Source: Rhodospirillaceae bacterium (GTDB taxonomy: Bacteria > Pseudomonadota > Alphaproteobacteria > Rickettsiales > UBA3002). From it: 15,679 bases of DNA. Made by a program: the position numbers and the translations under genes. A model generated the notes under the pieces. That model was not told the DNA's origin and made no database searches. It saw only the letters and a list, made by a program, of their open reading frames with translations. Numbering within the stretch: the stretch's first letter is position 1; every line of letters begins with the position of its first letter. Shown piece after piece: positions 1 through 6,629 of the stretch. The stretch is taken from positions 1 to 15,679 of the forward strand of contig CANHAG010000003.1 of the NCBI GenBank assembly GCA_947458525.1, in the 5' to 3' direction.

Positions 1-1167
1 GAGAAAGGCCGCGTGCGCCTGAAGCTTTTCCGGCTCCGCCTGCGCTTCTGTCTTCACTCCCCCCGCATGCGGGGGGAGCAGGAGGGGGGAATCAATGCTC
101 GCCTCCGGATGCGCCGCTAAAAATCGTGCGATTTGATCTTCGCCCTCTTCGCGCTCAAGCGAACAGACAATATAGAGCAACCGCCCACCGGGCTTCACCC
201 AGCCCCAAGCCCGCGCCAGCATCTGCGCCTGTAATGCCGCCAGTTCCTTAATATCCGTAAGCGTTGTGATATGCACCAGTTCCGGGTGCCGCCGCCAGGT
301 ACCGGTGGCTGAACAGGGCGCATCGAGCACCACCACATCATAGGTCTGGGCGGGGACATATTCGCGCGCATCGGCGACGACTTCTTCGACCTGCATCTTG
401 AGCCGCGCCATGTTGGCGCGCAGCACCGCCATTCGCGCTGCGCTGCGATCGAGTGCCGTGACATATGCGCCTGCGGCAACAAGCTGTGCGGTTTTTCCGC
501 CGGGTGCGGCGCCAATTTCCAGTACGCGCTTGCCGCGTACATCGCCGAGCATAGTGACGGGTATCTGCGCGGCCTTGTCCTGCACCCAGAATGCGCCTTC
601 CGCGTAACCCGGCAAGCTGTCAACCGGTGGGTAGGGATGGGTGAAACGCTCCGTCGTCCCGTCACGTCGCACGATATCCAGCGGCGGGAGTTCTGCCGCG
701 ATGCTGCAGATTTCTTCCACGGGATAATACGGCGCCCAGCGCGCGCGCAGCCACTGTGGCAGATTGGTGCTGGCAGGCGGCAGCTCCGCCCCTGCCAGCG
801 CGCGCAGTACGGCATTGACAAGGCCGGCATACGGCCTGAACTTCCCCGCCTTCACCGCCGCCACGGTTTCGCCAATGGCTGCGTGATCCGGAACGCGCAG
901 CAGCAGTAATTGCGCCGCGCCAATCCGCAGTGCCGATTGCACGGGAAGTAATTTCCGCCCGAGCGGTTTTTTGAGCCGCGCCGCAATCAATAGATCCAGC
1001 TGGCCGAGATGGCGCAGTGCGGCCTTCACCATGGCATCTGCCAGCCGCGCATCTTCCGGCGCGAGCGTCGCCGTAAGGGTCGGCAGCACGTCCTCTGCCG
1101 GCTGTTGTTCAACCAGCACCGCCGTAAGGGCGGCGATTGCAGCGCTGCGTGCGGTTTGCTTTGCCAT
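1..1167 (-). CDS. rsmB: 16S rRNA (cytosine-967-C5)-methyltransferase RsmB, 3' end cut by window edge
   Basis: The frame stays open from an ATG at 1167 to the left edge (389 codons, no stop), so the last part of the gene lies outside. Residues about 1-130 form the NusB-like RNA-binding domain. The Rossmann methyltransferase core follows: SAM loop GAAPGGKT (219-226), motif IV LDAPCSATGT (281-290) with Cys285, and motif VI VCSLEREEGE (334-343) with catalytic-type Cys335. The family uses the two cysteines to methylate C967 of 16S rRNA with SAM. After about residue 355 the frame departs from the usual RsmB C-terminus: a Pro/Gly/Ala-rich stretch sits where the family normally runs into its final GFF-containing strand, and a perfect DNA palindrome lies in this part. 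The start is supported by a -10-like box just upstream and the typical MAKQ-type N-terminus. Divergent from the sdhaf4-like gene, a common alphaproteobacterial pairing. Confidence 0.93.
   Translation of the reverse strand, partial: MAKQTARSAAIAALTAVLVEQQPAEDVLPTLTATLAPEDARLADAMVKAALRHLGQLDLLIAARLKKPLGRKLLPVQSALRIGAAQLLLLRVPDHAAIGETVAAVKAGKFRPYAGLVNAVLRALAGAELPPASTNLPQWLRARWAPYYPVEEICSIAAELPPLDIVRRDGTTERFTHPYPPVDSLPGYAEGAFWVQDKAAQIPVTMLGDVRGKRVLEIGAAPGGKTAQLVAAGAYVTALDRSAARMAVLRANMARLKMQVEEVVADAREYVPAQTYDVVVLDAPCSATGTWRRHPELVHITTLTDIKELAALQAQMLARAWGWVKPGGRLLYIVCSLEREEGEDQIARFLAAHPEASIDSPLLLPPHAGGVKTEAQAEPEKLQAHAAFL
57..78. repeat. 22-bp perfect GC-rich palindrome inside rsmB
   Basis: Each arm is CTCCCCCCGCA followed by its exact reverse complement, centred on GCATGC. 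It lies inside the rsmB frame, where it encodes Pro-Pro-His-Ala-Gly-Gly in a region that looks like an insertion relative to the family. Short C-run/G-run palindromes of this kind are often dispersed intergenic repeats in bacteria; whether this one recurs in the genome cannot be seen here. Confidence 0.6.
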
Positions 1168-1183
1168 GAAATGGTGCTATAAC
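1155..1183 (+). promoter_or_regulatory. Promoter of the sdhaf4-like gene, predicted leaderless
   Basis: TATAAC at 1178-1183 is followed by 7 nt and then the ATG at 1191, so transcription would start at or next to the start codon. A weak -35 candidate, TTTGCT (1155-1160), sits 17 bp upstream, inside rsmB. There is no Shine-Dalgarno. The -10 shares its TATA core with the opposing rsmB promoter. Inferred from sequence only. Confidence 0.45.
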
Positions 1184-1203
1184 GTTGCCCATGCAAAAGC
1201 CAA
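1176..1203 (-). promoter_or_regulatory. Promoter of rsmB, predicted leaderless, overlapping the divergent promoter
   Basis: On the minus strand TTGGCT (1203-1198), a 16-bp spacer and TATAGC (1181-1176) precede the rsmB ATG by 8 nt, leaving at most a 1-2 nt leader. The -35 lies inside the sdhaf4 coding sequence. No Shine-Dalgarno is visible. Both hexamers match the sigma-70 consensus at 4 of 6 positions. Confidence 0.4.
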
Positions 1204-1343
1204 AGGAAACTTCACCGCCGCCCGAGCAACCCCCTGCGCCCGCACCCGCCCAGAAACCAGAAGGCGAAATCGGCGGCTCCGGCAAGCCTGAGCCTACCCG
1301 CTATGGCGACTGGGAAATCGGCGGCAAATGTGTGGATTTCTAA
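1191..1343 (+). CDS. Succinate dehydrogenase assembly factor 4 homolog (DUF1674)
   Basis: A 50-aa protein. The N-terminal half is Pro/Ala-rich and probably disordered. The C-terminus carries the DUF1674/SDHAF4 signature, PTRYGDW (35-41) followed by GGKCVDF (44-50), ending exactly at Phe as the family does. In mitochondria SDHAF4 binds free flavinylated SdhA and promotes its assembly with SdhB while limiting radical formation; a cytoplasmic role in succinate dehydrogenase maturation is inferred for this homolog. Length fits bacterial members (about 50-70 aa). The start is 23 bp from the rsmB start on the other strand, and a TATAAC box 7 nt upstream suggests a leaderless mRNA. The last 46 bp of the gene are repeated 803 bp downstream. 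Confidence 0.85.
   Translation: MQKPKETSPPPEQPPAPAPAQKPEGEIGGSGKPEPTRYGDWEIGGKCVDF
1298..1343 (+). repeat. Direct repeat copy 1: 3' end of the sdhaf4-like gene
   Basis: This 46-bp segment, the end of the intact gene, matches 2101-2146 at 43 of 46 positions in the same orientation. Together the copies bracket the PHO-controlled orphan gene at 1402-1959. The arrangement resembles the attL/attR pair left when an element integrates at the 3' end of a gene, but no integrase is present. Confidence 0.7.
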
Positions 1344-1401
1344 AAGAATCGCGCCGATCAAAATAGCGCCGACGGTAATCAGGCTGACCATGAGAAGTCA
1401 A

Positions 1402-1959
1402 CTAGCGCTGTATATCTTTGTTCTGCTTGCCGTTTCTATCTTCGGCCAGCCTGTCCTGCATTGATTGCATATCGCGTTTCATACTCGCATTCTGATTCAT
1501 CAGCATATAGCCCGCTACTGCTGCTGATGTAGTCAGCACGGCGCCAAGTACAATCTTGGGCTTTGTATGATTGCCCAGCGAGTCGAAGCGTTGCCACGTA
1601 CCCTTGATCATCCCCCACGGCCCCTCGCTTTTGATATTCATACGGTCTAGCAAACGTTCATTGAAGCCCGAACTCCATTTGTTTTCGATTTTTTGTATCT
1701 CACTGCTGACATCTTTATAGCTCATACCTGTTTTTTGGATTTTATTGGAGAGCTCAGCTTTTTCATGTTCCCGAGTTTTTCTCAGGTCTGCAAATAGATC
1801 ATGATTTTTCCAGTTATTGTAGAATAAATCCCAAATCCGAACTACGGCATTGGTGAAGCCGGTCAAGATGGCTGTTGCCAGGCCTGCCTTGAGCAGCCAT
1901 TGATTGTCGGGATAGCGCTTGGCAACGGGCTGTAATGATGGGTCGTCAGATTTTTCCAT
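1402..1959 (-). CDS. Orphan two-TM membrane protein with a PHO box upstream
   Basis: A 185-aa protein I do not recognise. Two hydrophobic segments are visible (about 21-43 and 135-154), separated by a roughly 90-residue charged region rich in Lys, Glu and Asn that could form a coiled coil (about 55-95). The last 30 residues are polar and helix-prone, with Met/Gln/Asp-rich heptad-like spacing. With both termini polar and two TM segments, the ends probably lie on the same side of the inner membrane. The gene is richer in A/T and in Lys/Asn codons than its neighbours, which suggests recent acquisition, and it lies between two copies of the sdhaf4 3' end. Upstream is a near-consensus PHO box with TAGACT 6 nt before the ATG, so phosphate-starvation induction and a leaderless mRNA are inferred. 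No function can be assigned. Confidence 0.7.
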   Translation of the reverse strand: MEKSDDPSLQPVAKRYPDNQWLLKAGLATAILTGFTNAVVRIWDLFYNNWKNHDLFADLRKTREHEKAELSNKIQKTGMSYKDVSSEIQKIENKWSSGFNERLLDRMNIKSEGPWGMIKGTWQRFDSLGNHTKPKIVLGAVLTTSAAVAGYMLMNQNASMKRDMQSMQDRLAEDRNGKQNKDIQR

Positions 1960-1965
1960 GATGCC

Positions 1966-1999
1966 AGTCTAACAAGGCCATGTGACAGTTTGATGACAA
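1966..1999 (-). promoter_or_regulatory. PHO box and -10 of the 185-aa orphan gene
   Basis: The minus strand reads TTGTCATCAAACTGTCAC (1999-1982), which matches 16 of 18 positions of the PhoB consensus CTGTCATAWAWCTGTCAY: two 7-mers separated by 4 bp. Ten bp further on is TAGACT (1971-1966), at the spacing expected where PhoB replaces a -35 element. The ATG begins 6 nt after it. No Shine-Dalgarno is present. Confidence 0.6.
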
Positions 2000-2100
2000 A
2001 ATCGTAAAAATCGCACCAGGCGGTAGTTAAAATAAAAACGGATCAGCATTCTCATCATTCGTAATGAGGTGACAGGCGCTTCGCCTCAGACCCTACCAAT

Positions 2101-2146
2101 CCGCTATGGCGACTGAGAAATCGGCGGCAAATGTGTGGATTTTTAG
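2101..2146 (+). pseudogene. Direct repeat copy 2: decayed duplicate of the sdhaf4 3' end
   Basis: It aligns to 1298-1343 with an offset of 803 bp and three substitutions (1313 G to A, 1340 C to T, 1343 A to G). The G-to-A change turns the Trp codon of the GDW motif into TGA. A 4-bp insertion just before the match breaks a short CCTACC continuation, and no counterpart of the rest of the gene lies upstream, so this is a partial, untranslated copy. Confidence 0.75.
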
Positions 2147-2159
2147 GGTATCTTCGCAC

Positions 2160-2188
2160 TTGACGAGCGCGCGCGCCTCAATTATCCG
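2160..2188 (+). promoter_or_regulatory. Promoter of tRNA-Ala
   Basis: TTGACG (2160-2165), a 17-bp spacer and TATCCG (2183-2188) lie upstream of the tRNA, giving a start near 2195 and a short 5' leader. The stretch between the -10 and the tRNA is GC-rich (GCGACCGCCCG), the kind of discriminator typical of stringently controlled stable-RNA promoters. Confidence 0.45.
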
Positions 2189-2202
2189 TTGCGACCGCCC
2201 GT

Positions 2203-2278
<76 letters not shown>

Positions 2279-2411
2279 CTTACTTTCAGCCTATTCTAAG
2301 CCATAGAGAATCTGCCTCCGACATGGAAATCAGCGCAGTTCTAGGTTCCCGATTTTAGTTATGTCGCTCACCTCACCAAAGAGGAGGGGATTTCATCTGA
2401 CCTGCTAACCC
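2279..2411. other. Intergenic stretch between tRNA-Ala and the phaC stop
   Basis: I see no coding potential, no convincing hairpin followed by a T-run for either flanking unit, and no repeat. Transcription units converge here (tRNA on plus, phaC on minus), so termination must occur, but the signal is not obvious. Confidence 0.4.
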
Positions 2412-4262
2412 CTAGCGCCGCACTCGCGCGTAGCTGCCCGGGGCATCTTCCAGCGGCTTAAATTTTTTATTGCCTAAGGCAGGCGCAGGAATTTTGCGGG
2501 TGGCGTGGCGGGCGAGCCATGCGGCCCAATGCCCCCACCATGAGCCTTCATGCCGCGTGGCACCCGCCAGCCAGTCGGCCGGGCGGGGGGGCAGGGTGGG
2601 GTTCTCCCAGTAGCAGTATTTCTGTTTCACCGGCGGGTTGATCACGCCGGCAATATGTCCCGAATCGGCGAGCGTGAAACAGATATTTCCATCATAAATC
2701 TGGGTGGCGGCATAGGTGGAAACCCAGGGCGCGATATGGTCTTCCTTGGTTGCCAGCACATAGGTGGGCGTGGTGATTTTGGTGATATTGATTGGCGTAT
2801 CCGCAAGCTCAATACCGTTGGGTTTCACGAGCAGATTCTGCTGATACATGTTGCGCAGGTAAAATGCATGCATGGTGGCGGGCATGCGGGTGGAATCCGA
2901 ATTCCAGTAGAGCAGATCGAACGGGAACGGGTCTTTGCCGAGCAGATAATTATTCACCACGAAAGACCAGATGAGGTCGTTGCTGCGCAGCATATTGAAG
3001 GTGGTGGCCATGTCGATCGCATCGAGATAGCCCTGCTCGCTCATGCGCTCCTCGAGGCTTTCGAGCTGGGTGTCGTCGATAAAGACGGCGAGATCGCCCG
3101 CATCGGTAAAATCAATCAGCGTGGTGAGGTAGGTGGCGGAGGCCACGCGCGCCTCATGCCCTTTGCTGCGCAGATAGGCGAGCGTAATGGCGGTGAGTGT
3201 GCCGCCCAGACAATAGCCCACGAGCGAAGTCTGTTTGCAGCCGGTGATGGATTCGACCACATCAAGCGCCACAAGCGGCCCTTCAAGCAGGTAATCATCA
3301 AACCGCTTGCGGCCGAGCGGTTCATCCGGATTGACCCAGGAAATCACAAACACCGTATGGCCTTTTTCCACCAGCCAGCGTATGAGGGAATTCTCGGGCT
3401 TGAGGTCGAGGATGTAGTATTTATTGATCCATGCCGGGGTAATGAGCAGCGGCACATCATGCACGGTTTTGGTGGTTGCCTTATATTGAATCAGCTGCAT
3501 CAGGTCATTCTGAAACACCACTTTTCCAGGCATATTGGCGATGTTTTTACCGAACTCGAACGCCTTTTCATCCGTCATGCGGATGCGCAACTTGCCGCCC
3601 CCGGCTTCAATATCTTCGAGCAGTTTGGTGAGACCCCGCACGATATTTTCGCCGTTCGATTCAAGTGTGGCGCGCATCACTTCCGGATTGGTGAAGGCGA
3701 AATTGCTGGGCGACATGGCGTCGATAAACTGGCGGGTGAAGAAATTCAGTTTATGGGCATCATGCCGGTTTAATCCCTTCACCTGATTCACGGTCTCCTG
3801 CAGCCAGCGGGCATTGATGAGGTAGCCCTGCTTGATGTAATCAAACATCGCACTTTCCTGCCACGCAGCATCTTTGAAACGGCGGTCGCGCGGCGATTCG
3901 GTGACATAAGGCGCCACCTGCTGACCCAGCAGTTTCTCGCCCATCACTTTCATCAGGTTCATATGGTCATTCACCAGCCCCATCTGCGCTTCCGCGATCT
4001 GGACGGGGTTGAGCGACACCTGCCGCGCCACATGCAGCAGCGACTCGGCGAGGCTGAGCGGATCGGTATGACCCATGGCCGGGCTTATGGAATGATGCAG
4101 CAGCATGCTGTGCATGATTTTGCCGCAGATCTCGCCCGCTTTTGCCAGATTCTCGGCAAACTGATTAGCATCATGCGCAGGGGGTGGTGCCCCGTCAGGT
4201 GATGTGTTCACTTCTGGCGGGGGTGTGGCTCGGCGCTGGCGGCGGGTAGATTTCTTTGGCAT
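2412..4262 (-). CDS. phaC: Class I poly(3-hydroxyalkanoate) synthase PhaC
   Basis: A 616-aa protein, the usual size for class I PhaC. Residues about 1-200 form the N-terminal PhaC domain; the alpha/beta-hydrolase catalytic domain follows. The lipase-like box is GYCLGG with nucleophile Cys351, and the triad is completed by Asp508 (KEDHIAPW) and His536 (DSGHIAGV). It polymerises (R)-3-hydroxyacyl-CoA into PHA on granule surfaces. The frame is open far upstream of 4262, but MPKKSTRRQRR at 4262 is the best start: TTGCAA, 17 bp, TATAGG stands 7 nt before this ATG, and the upstream extension lies across the divergent gene. The first 30 residues are basic and Pro-rich. No phaA, phaB, phaR or phasin gene is adjacent. 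The next gene, on the opposite strand, encodes a lipoprotein. Confidence 0.95.
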   Translation of the reverse strand: MPKKSTRRQRRATPPPEVNTSPDGAPPPAHDANQFAENLAKAGEICGKIMHSMLLHHSISPAMGHTDPLSLAESLLHVARQVSLNPVQIAEAQMGLVNDHMNLMKVMGEKLLGQQVAPYVTESPRDRRFKDAAWQESAMFDYIKQGYLINARWLQETVNQVKGLNRHDAHKLNFFTRQFIDAMSPSNFAFTNPEVMRATLESNGENIVRGLTKLLEDIEAGGGKLRIRMTDEKAFEFGKNIANMPGKVVFQNDLMQLIQYKATTKTVHDVPLLITPAWINKYYILDLKPENSLIRWLVEKGHTVFVISWVNPDEPLGRKRFDDYLLEGPLVALDVVESITGCKQTSLVGYCLGGTLTAITLAYLRSKGHEARVASATYLTTLIDFTDAGDLAVFIDDTQLESLEERMSEQGYLDAIDMATTFNMLRSNDLIWSFVVNNYLLGKDPFPFDLLYWNSDSTRMPATMHAFYLRNMYQQNLLVKPNGIELADTPINITKITTPTYVLATKEDHIAPWVSTYAATQIYDGNICFTLADSGHIAGVINPPVKQKYCYWENPTLPPRPADWLAGATRHEGSWWGHWAAWLARHATRKIPAPALGNKKFKPLEDAPGSYARVRR

Positions 4263-4269
4263 GGCGGTG

Positions 4270-4298
4270 CCTATAGCAGCCGTGGATAAATCTTGCAA
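4270..4298 (-). promoter_or_regulatory. Promoter of phaC, predicted leaderless
   Basis: On the minus strand TTGCAA (4298-4293), a 17-bp spacer and TATAGG (4275-4270) end 7 nt before the phaC ATG. Spacing is ideal for sigma-70 and places the first nucleotide at the start codon. No Shine-Dalgarno is visible. Each hexamer matches consensus at 4 of 6 positions. Confidence 0.5.
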
Positions 4299-4427
4299 TC
4301 TATTGATATGGTAACGAAAGCATTTTGGAACAAAGGGGCTTGCGCGCTGCGCTTTACAAATCAGAAGGAAGCCGATACCAACGAGATATCCCTTCGTAAA
4401 AAAACAATACATGCACGTCAGGCAGCC

Positions 4428-5375
4428 ATGCGTTTCATTCCTTCGCCACTTAGCCCTTCGCCCCGTGAAACAGCGCTCAGCTTTGGTATGGGCTGGGCGG
4501 CAGTGGGCAGTCTTCTGGCGATGGTGACGCTTGCCAGCTGTGCCTATTTCATTCCCCAAAGCACCAATGCGCCGCGCTTTAATACGGTGGAAGGGGAGCG
4601 CCGGCCGCCTGCCCTTAACCCCAGTTCGGCGGCGCCGCGCACCGATCCGCGGGTAATGCAGAACCCCGCCTTCCAGCCGCAATCGCAGAGTTTTTCCGCT
4701 CCACTCACTCCGACGCCGCCCATGGCGGTCGAGCAGCCTTTTGTAGAAACCACGGCAGCGCCTCGCTCTGCACCGCCTCCGGCCGCTGCTCCGGCACAGC
4801 AGGACTATGACTGGTGGGATCCTTCCGGCTGGTTTGCAAGCGATGCACCCACGCCTGCCGCCGCGCCAGCTGCTTCACGCAATCCGCAACTGCAGGATAC
4901 GCCACCCTCACCGGTGGCGACCGGTCAGGCCGCCGCGCGTGAACATCTTATGAATGGGCAGAGCGATCTGGAAGCCTCGCGCACTGCCGCCGGCGCGCGC
5001 GCCTCACAGCTGGCGATGGATGCTGCGGCAGAACCATCGCTGCTTGCGCCCGTGCCTACTGAGCCTGCGCCCGTGCCGCCTGCGCCCTCAGTGGTGCGGC
5101 CTCAGCCTGGTAATGTGCCGCGTGTAGTGACGGCGCCTGCACCGGAATATACGAATGAAATGACCATACAGGAGCCTATTCAACTGCGTCCGCCGAGTGG
5201 GGACGGGGTGCCGGTCGCCACCAATGCCGGCCAAAGCACGAGTATGTCGGTTATGGAGCCAACCGTAAGCACCTTTGACCCCATGAGCGGTGCCGAGCCG
5301 CCGCCACCTGCTCCTGCCTCGGGCGTTTATCCGGGTAGCGGCTATCTTCCGCCCTCGCGCTATCAGGGGCGCTAG
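4428..5375 (+). CDS. Proline/alanine-rich predicted lipoprotein of unknown function
   Basis: A 315-aa protein from the ATG at 4428. A hydrophobic segment (about 22-34) ends in lipobox LASC with Cys38, so export and lipid anchoring after signal peptidase II cleavage is predicted. The rest is low complexity: Pro about 15-20 percent, many Ala, Ser and Thr, and no recognisable fold. It looks like an extended periplasmic or surface stalk. A short aromatic patch, DYDWWDPSGWF, near residues 126-136 is the most distinctive feature. An AGG 5 nt before 4428 weakly supports this start; the ATG at 4488 would give a more typical 17-residue signal peptide but has no ribosome site. The frame is open back to 4293, but that part overlaps the phaC promoter. 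Divergent from phaC and ends 45 bp before the aminotransferase. Confidence 0.75.
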   Translation: MRFIPSPLSPSPRETALSFGMGWAAVGSLLAMVTLASCAYFIPQSTNAPRFNTVEGERRPPALNPSSAAPRTDPRVMQNPAFQPQSQSFSAPLTPTPPMAVEQPFVETTAAPRSAPPPAAAPAQQDYDWWDPSGWFASDAPTPAAAPAASRNPQLQDTPPSPVATGQAAAREHLMNGQSDLEASRTAAGARASQLAMDAAAEPSLLAPVPTEPAPVPPAPSVVRPQPGNVPRVVTAPAPEYTNEMTIQEPIQLRPPSGDGVPVATNAGQSTSMSVMEPTVSTFDPMSGAEPPPPAPASGVYPGSGYLPPSRYQGR

Positions 5376-5382
5376 CCTGTGG

Positions 5383-5410
5383 TTGACAGGGCGGCCTGAC
5401 TCTCTACAGT
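5383..5410 (+). promoter_or_regulatory. Promoter of the aminotransferase-hom-glpX operon
   Basis: A perfect TTGACA (5383-5388), a 16-bp spacer and TACAGT (5405-5410) lie just after the lipoprotein stop. The ATG of the aminotransferase begins 10 nt after the -10, so the mRNA would have a leader of only about 3-4 nt. No Shine-Dalgarno lies between. This is the best -35 in the window apart from rplM. Confidence 0.6.
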
Positions 5411-5420
5411 ATCAGCCATT

Positions 5421-6629
5421 ATGGAAGAATTTTACCGTATTTCGCGCCTCCCCCCTTACGTATTTGCGGAGGTGAACAAGCTCAAAGCCAGATTCCGCGC
5501 CGAGGGCAAGGATATCATTGACCTTGGCATGGGCAATCCCGATTCGCCGACTCCGCCGCATGTGGTGGAAAAACTGCGCGCCACCGCGCTTGATGAAACG
5601 GCGCATGGCTACTCCGTCTCGCGCGGGATTCATGGCTTGCGCAAGGCGCTCGTTGGGTATTACAAGCGCCGGTTTGACGTGGATCTGGATCCGGATTCTG
5701 AGGTGATCGCCACCATCGGCTCCAAGGAGGGACTCGCCAATCTGATTCAGGCCATCACCGGCCCGTCGGATATTCTGCTTGTGCCCAATCCCAGTTACCC
5801 GATTCATGCCTATGGCGCGGTGATTGCGGGCGCTTCGGTGCGGTTTATTCCGAAGCTGGAGGGGGCGAATTTCTTCGAGCAACTCGTGCGCGCGATTCAA
5901 AACACCACGCCCAAACCTGTGGCGCTCATCATCAATTTTCCCTGTAATCCCACGGCGGAGGTGGTGGATCTCGAGTATTACGAAAAAGTCGTCGCCATCT
6001 GCCGCGAGCACGGCGTCTATGTGATTTCGGATCTTGCCTATTGCGAGATTTATTTTGAGGAACCCCCACCATCGATTCTGCAGGTGCCGGGTGCGAAAGA
6101 AATTGCGATTGAGTTCACTACGCTTAGCAAAACCTACTCCATGGCGGGCTGGCGCGTGGGGTTTGCGGCCGGGAATAAGCGGCTCATTCACGCCCTCACC
6201 CGCATCAAGTCTTACCTTGATTATGGCATGTTTACGCCGATTCAGGTGGCAGCTGCGGCCGCGCTTAACGGCCCGCAGGAATGCGTGGCCGAGTTCCGCC
6301 AGCTATATAAAGAGCGGCGGGATGTGCTGGTAAAAGGCCTTGCGGATGCGGGCTGGCCGGTGCCGGCGCCCTCTGCCTCCATGTTCATCTGGGCGCCGCT
6401 GCCCGAGAAATATAAGGATATCGGCTCGCTCGAATTTTCCAAACTCCTCCTGAGCGAGGCGGAGGTGGCCGTTGCCCCGGGTATCGGGTTTGGTGAGTAT
6501 GGTGACGGGCATGTGCGGATTGCGCTCGTGGAAAACAAGCAGCGCCTGCGTCAGGCCATCCGCAACATCAAGGCGTTTCTGGCCAAGGATGCGGATGCCG
6601 TGAAAGCGAAATACAAGGTAGCGGCATGA
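5421..6629 (+). CDS. alaC: PLP-dependent aminotransferase, AlaC / LL-diaminopimelate aminotransferase-like
   Basis: A 402-aa fold-type I, class I/II aminotransferase. Visible motifs are the substrate-binding start MGNPDSPTP (about 36-44), the PLP-phosphate loop GSKEGL (about 99-104), NPSYPIHAYG (about 118-127), NFPCNPTAE with the conserved Asn near 176, DLAYCE near 204, and SKTYSMAGWRVG with Schiff-base Lys237. The C-terminal carboxylate-binding Arg lies in GDGHVRIALVE. Alphaproteobacterial relatives are annotated as LL-DAP aminotransferase or alanine transaminase; position alone cannot decide the substrate, but the downstream homoserine dehydrogenase suggests an aspartate-family or general amino-acid role. 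The N-terminus MEEFYRISRLPPYVF is typical of the family and supports the start at 5421 despite no Shine-Dalgarno. Its stop overlaps the hom start (ATGA), so the two are translationally coupled. Confidence 0.9.
   Translation: MEEFYRISRLPPYVFAEVNKLKARFRAEGKDIIDLGMGNPDSPTPPHVVEKLRATALDETAHGYSVSRGIHGLRKALVGYYKRRFDVDLDPDSEVIATIGSKEGLANLIQAITGPSDILLVPNPSYPIHAYGAVIAGASVRFIPKLEGANFFEQLVRAIQNTTPKPVALIINFPCNPTAEVVDLEYYEKVVAICREHGVYVISDLAYCEIYFEEPPPSILQVPGAKEIAIEFTTLSKTYSMAGWRVGFAAGNKRLIHALTRIKSYLDYGMFTPIQVAAAAALNGPQECVAEFRQLYKERRDVLVKGLADAGWPVPAPSASMFIWAPLPEKYKDIGSLEFSKLLLSEAEVAVAPGIGFGEYGDGHVRIALVENKQRLRQAIRNIKAFLAKDADAVKAKYKVAA

Noticed and set aside
195..830. Minus-strand open frame of 211 codons
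   Set aside because: It is out of frame with rsmB, whose methyltransferase motifs are read from the same strand across the whole interval; the alternative protein is Arg/Ser/Pro-rich with no motif.
1221..1391. Minus-strand frame from an ATG at 1391 with a hydrophobic N-terminus (MVSLITVGAILIGAILLEIH)
   Set aside because: It runs antisense through the sdhaf4-like gene, ends in Gly/Arg-rich nonsense and has no ribosome site. It could still be a small membrane peptide, but nothing beyond hydrophobicity supports it.
2350..2411. Possible phaC terminator (CCTC/GAGG pairing)
   Set aside because: The stem is about four pairs with mismatches and no T-run follows on the minus strand.
2550..3773. 407-codon plus-strand open frame opposite phaC
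   Set aside because: Antisense shadow created by GC-rich codon bias; Gly/His/Arg-rich with no domain.
4263..4682. N-terminal extension of phaC (frame open for 140 codons upstream)
   Set aside because: It overlaps the divergent lipoprotein gene and phaC promoter, is Arg-rich without PhaC similarity, and the 616-aa form already has full family length.
5412..6191. 259-codon minus-strand open frame opposite the aminotransferase
   Set aside because: Antisense shadow; no motif, and the plus frame carries all PLP-enzyme signatures.
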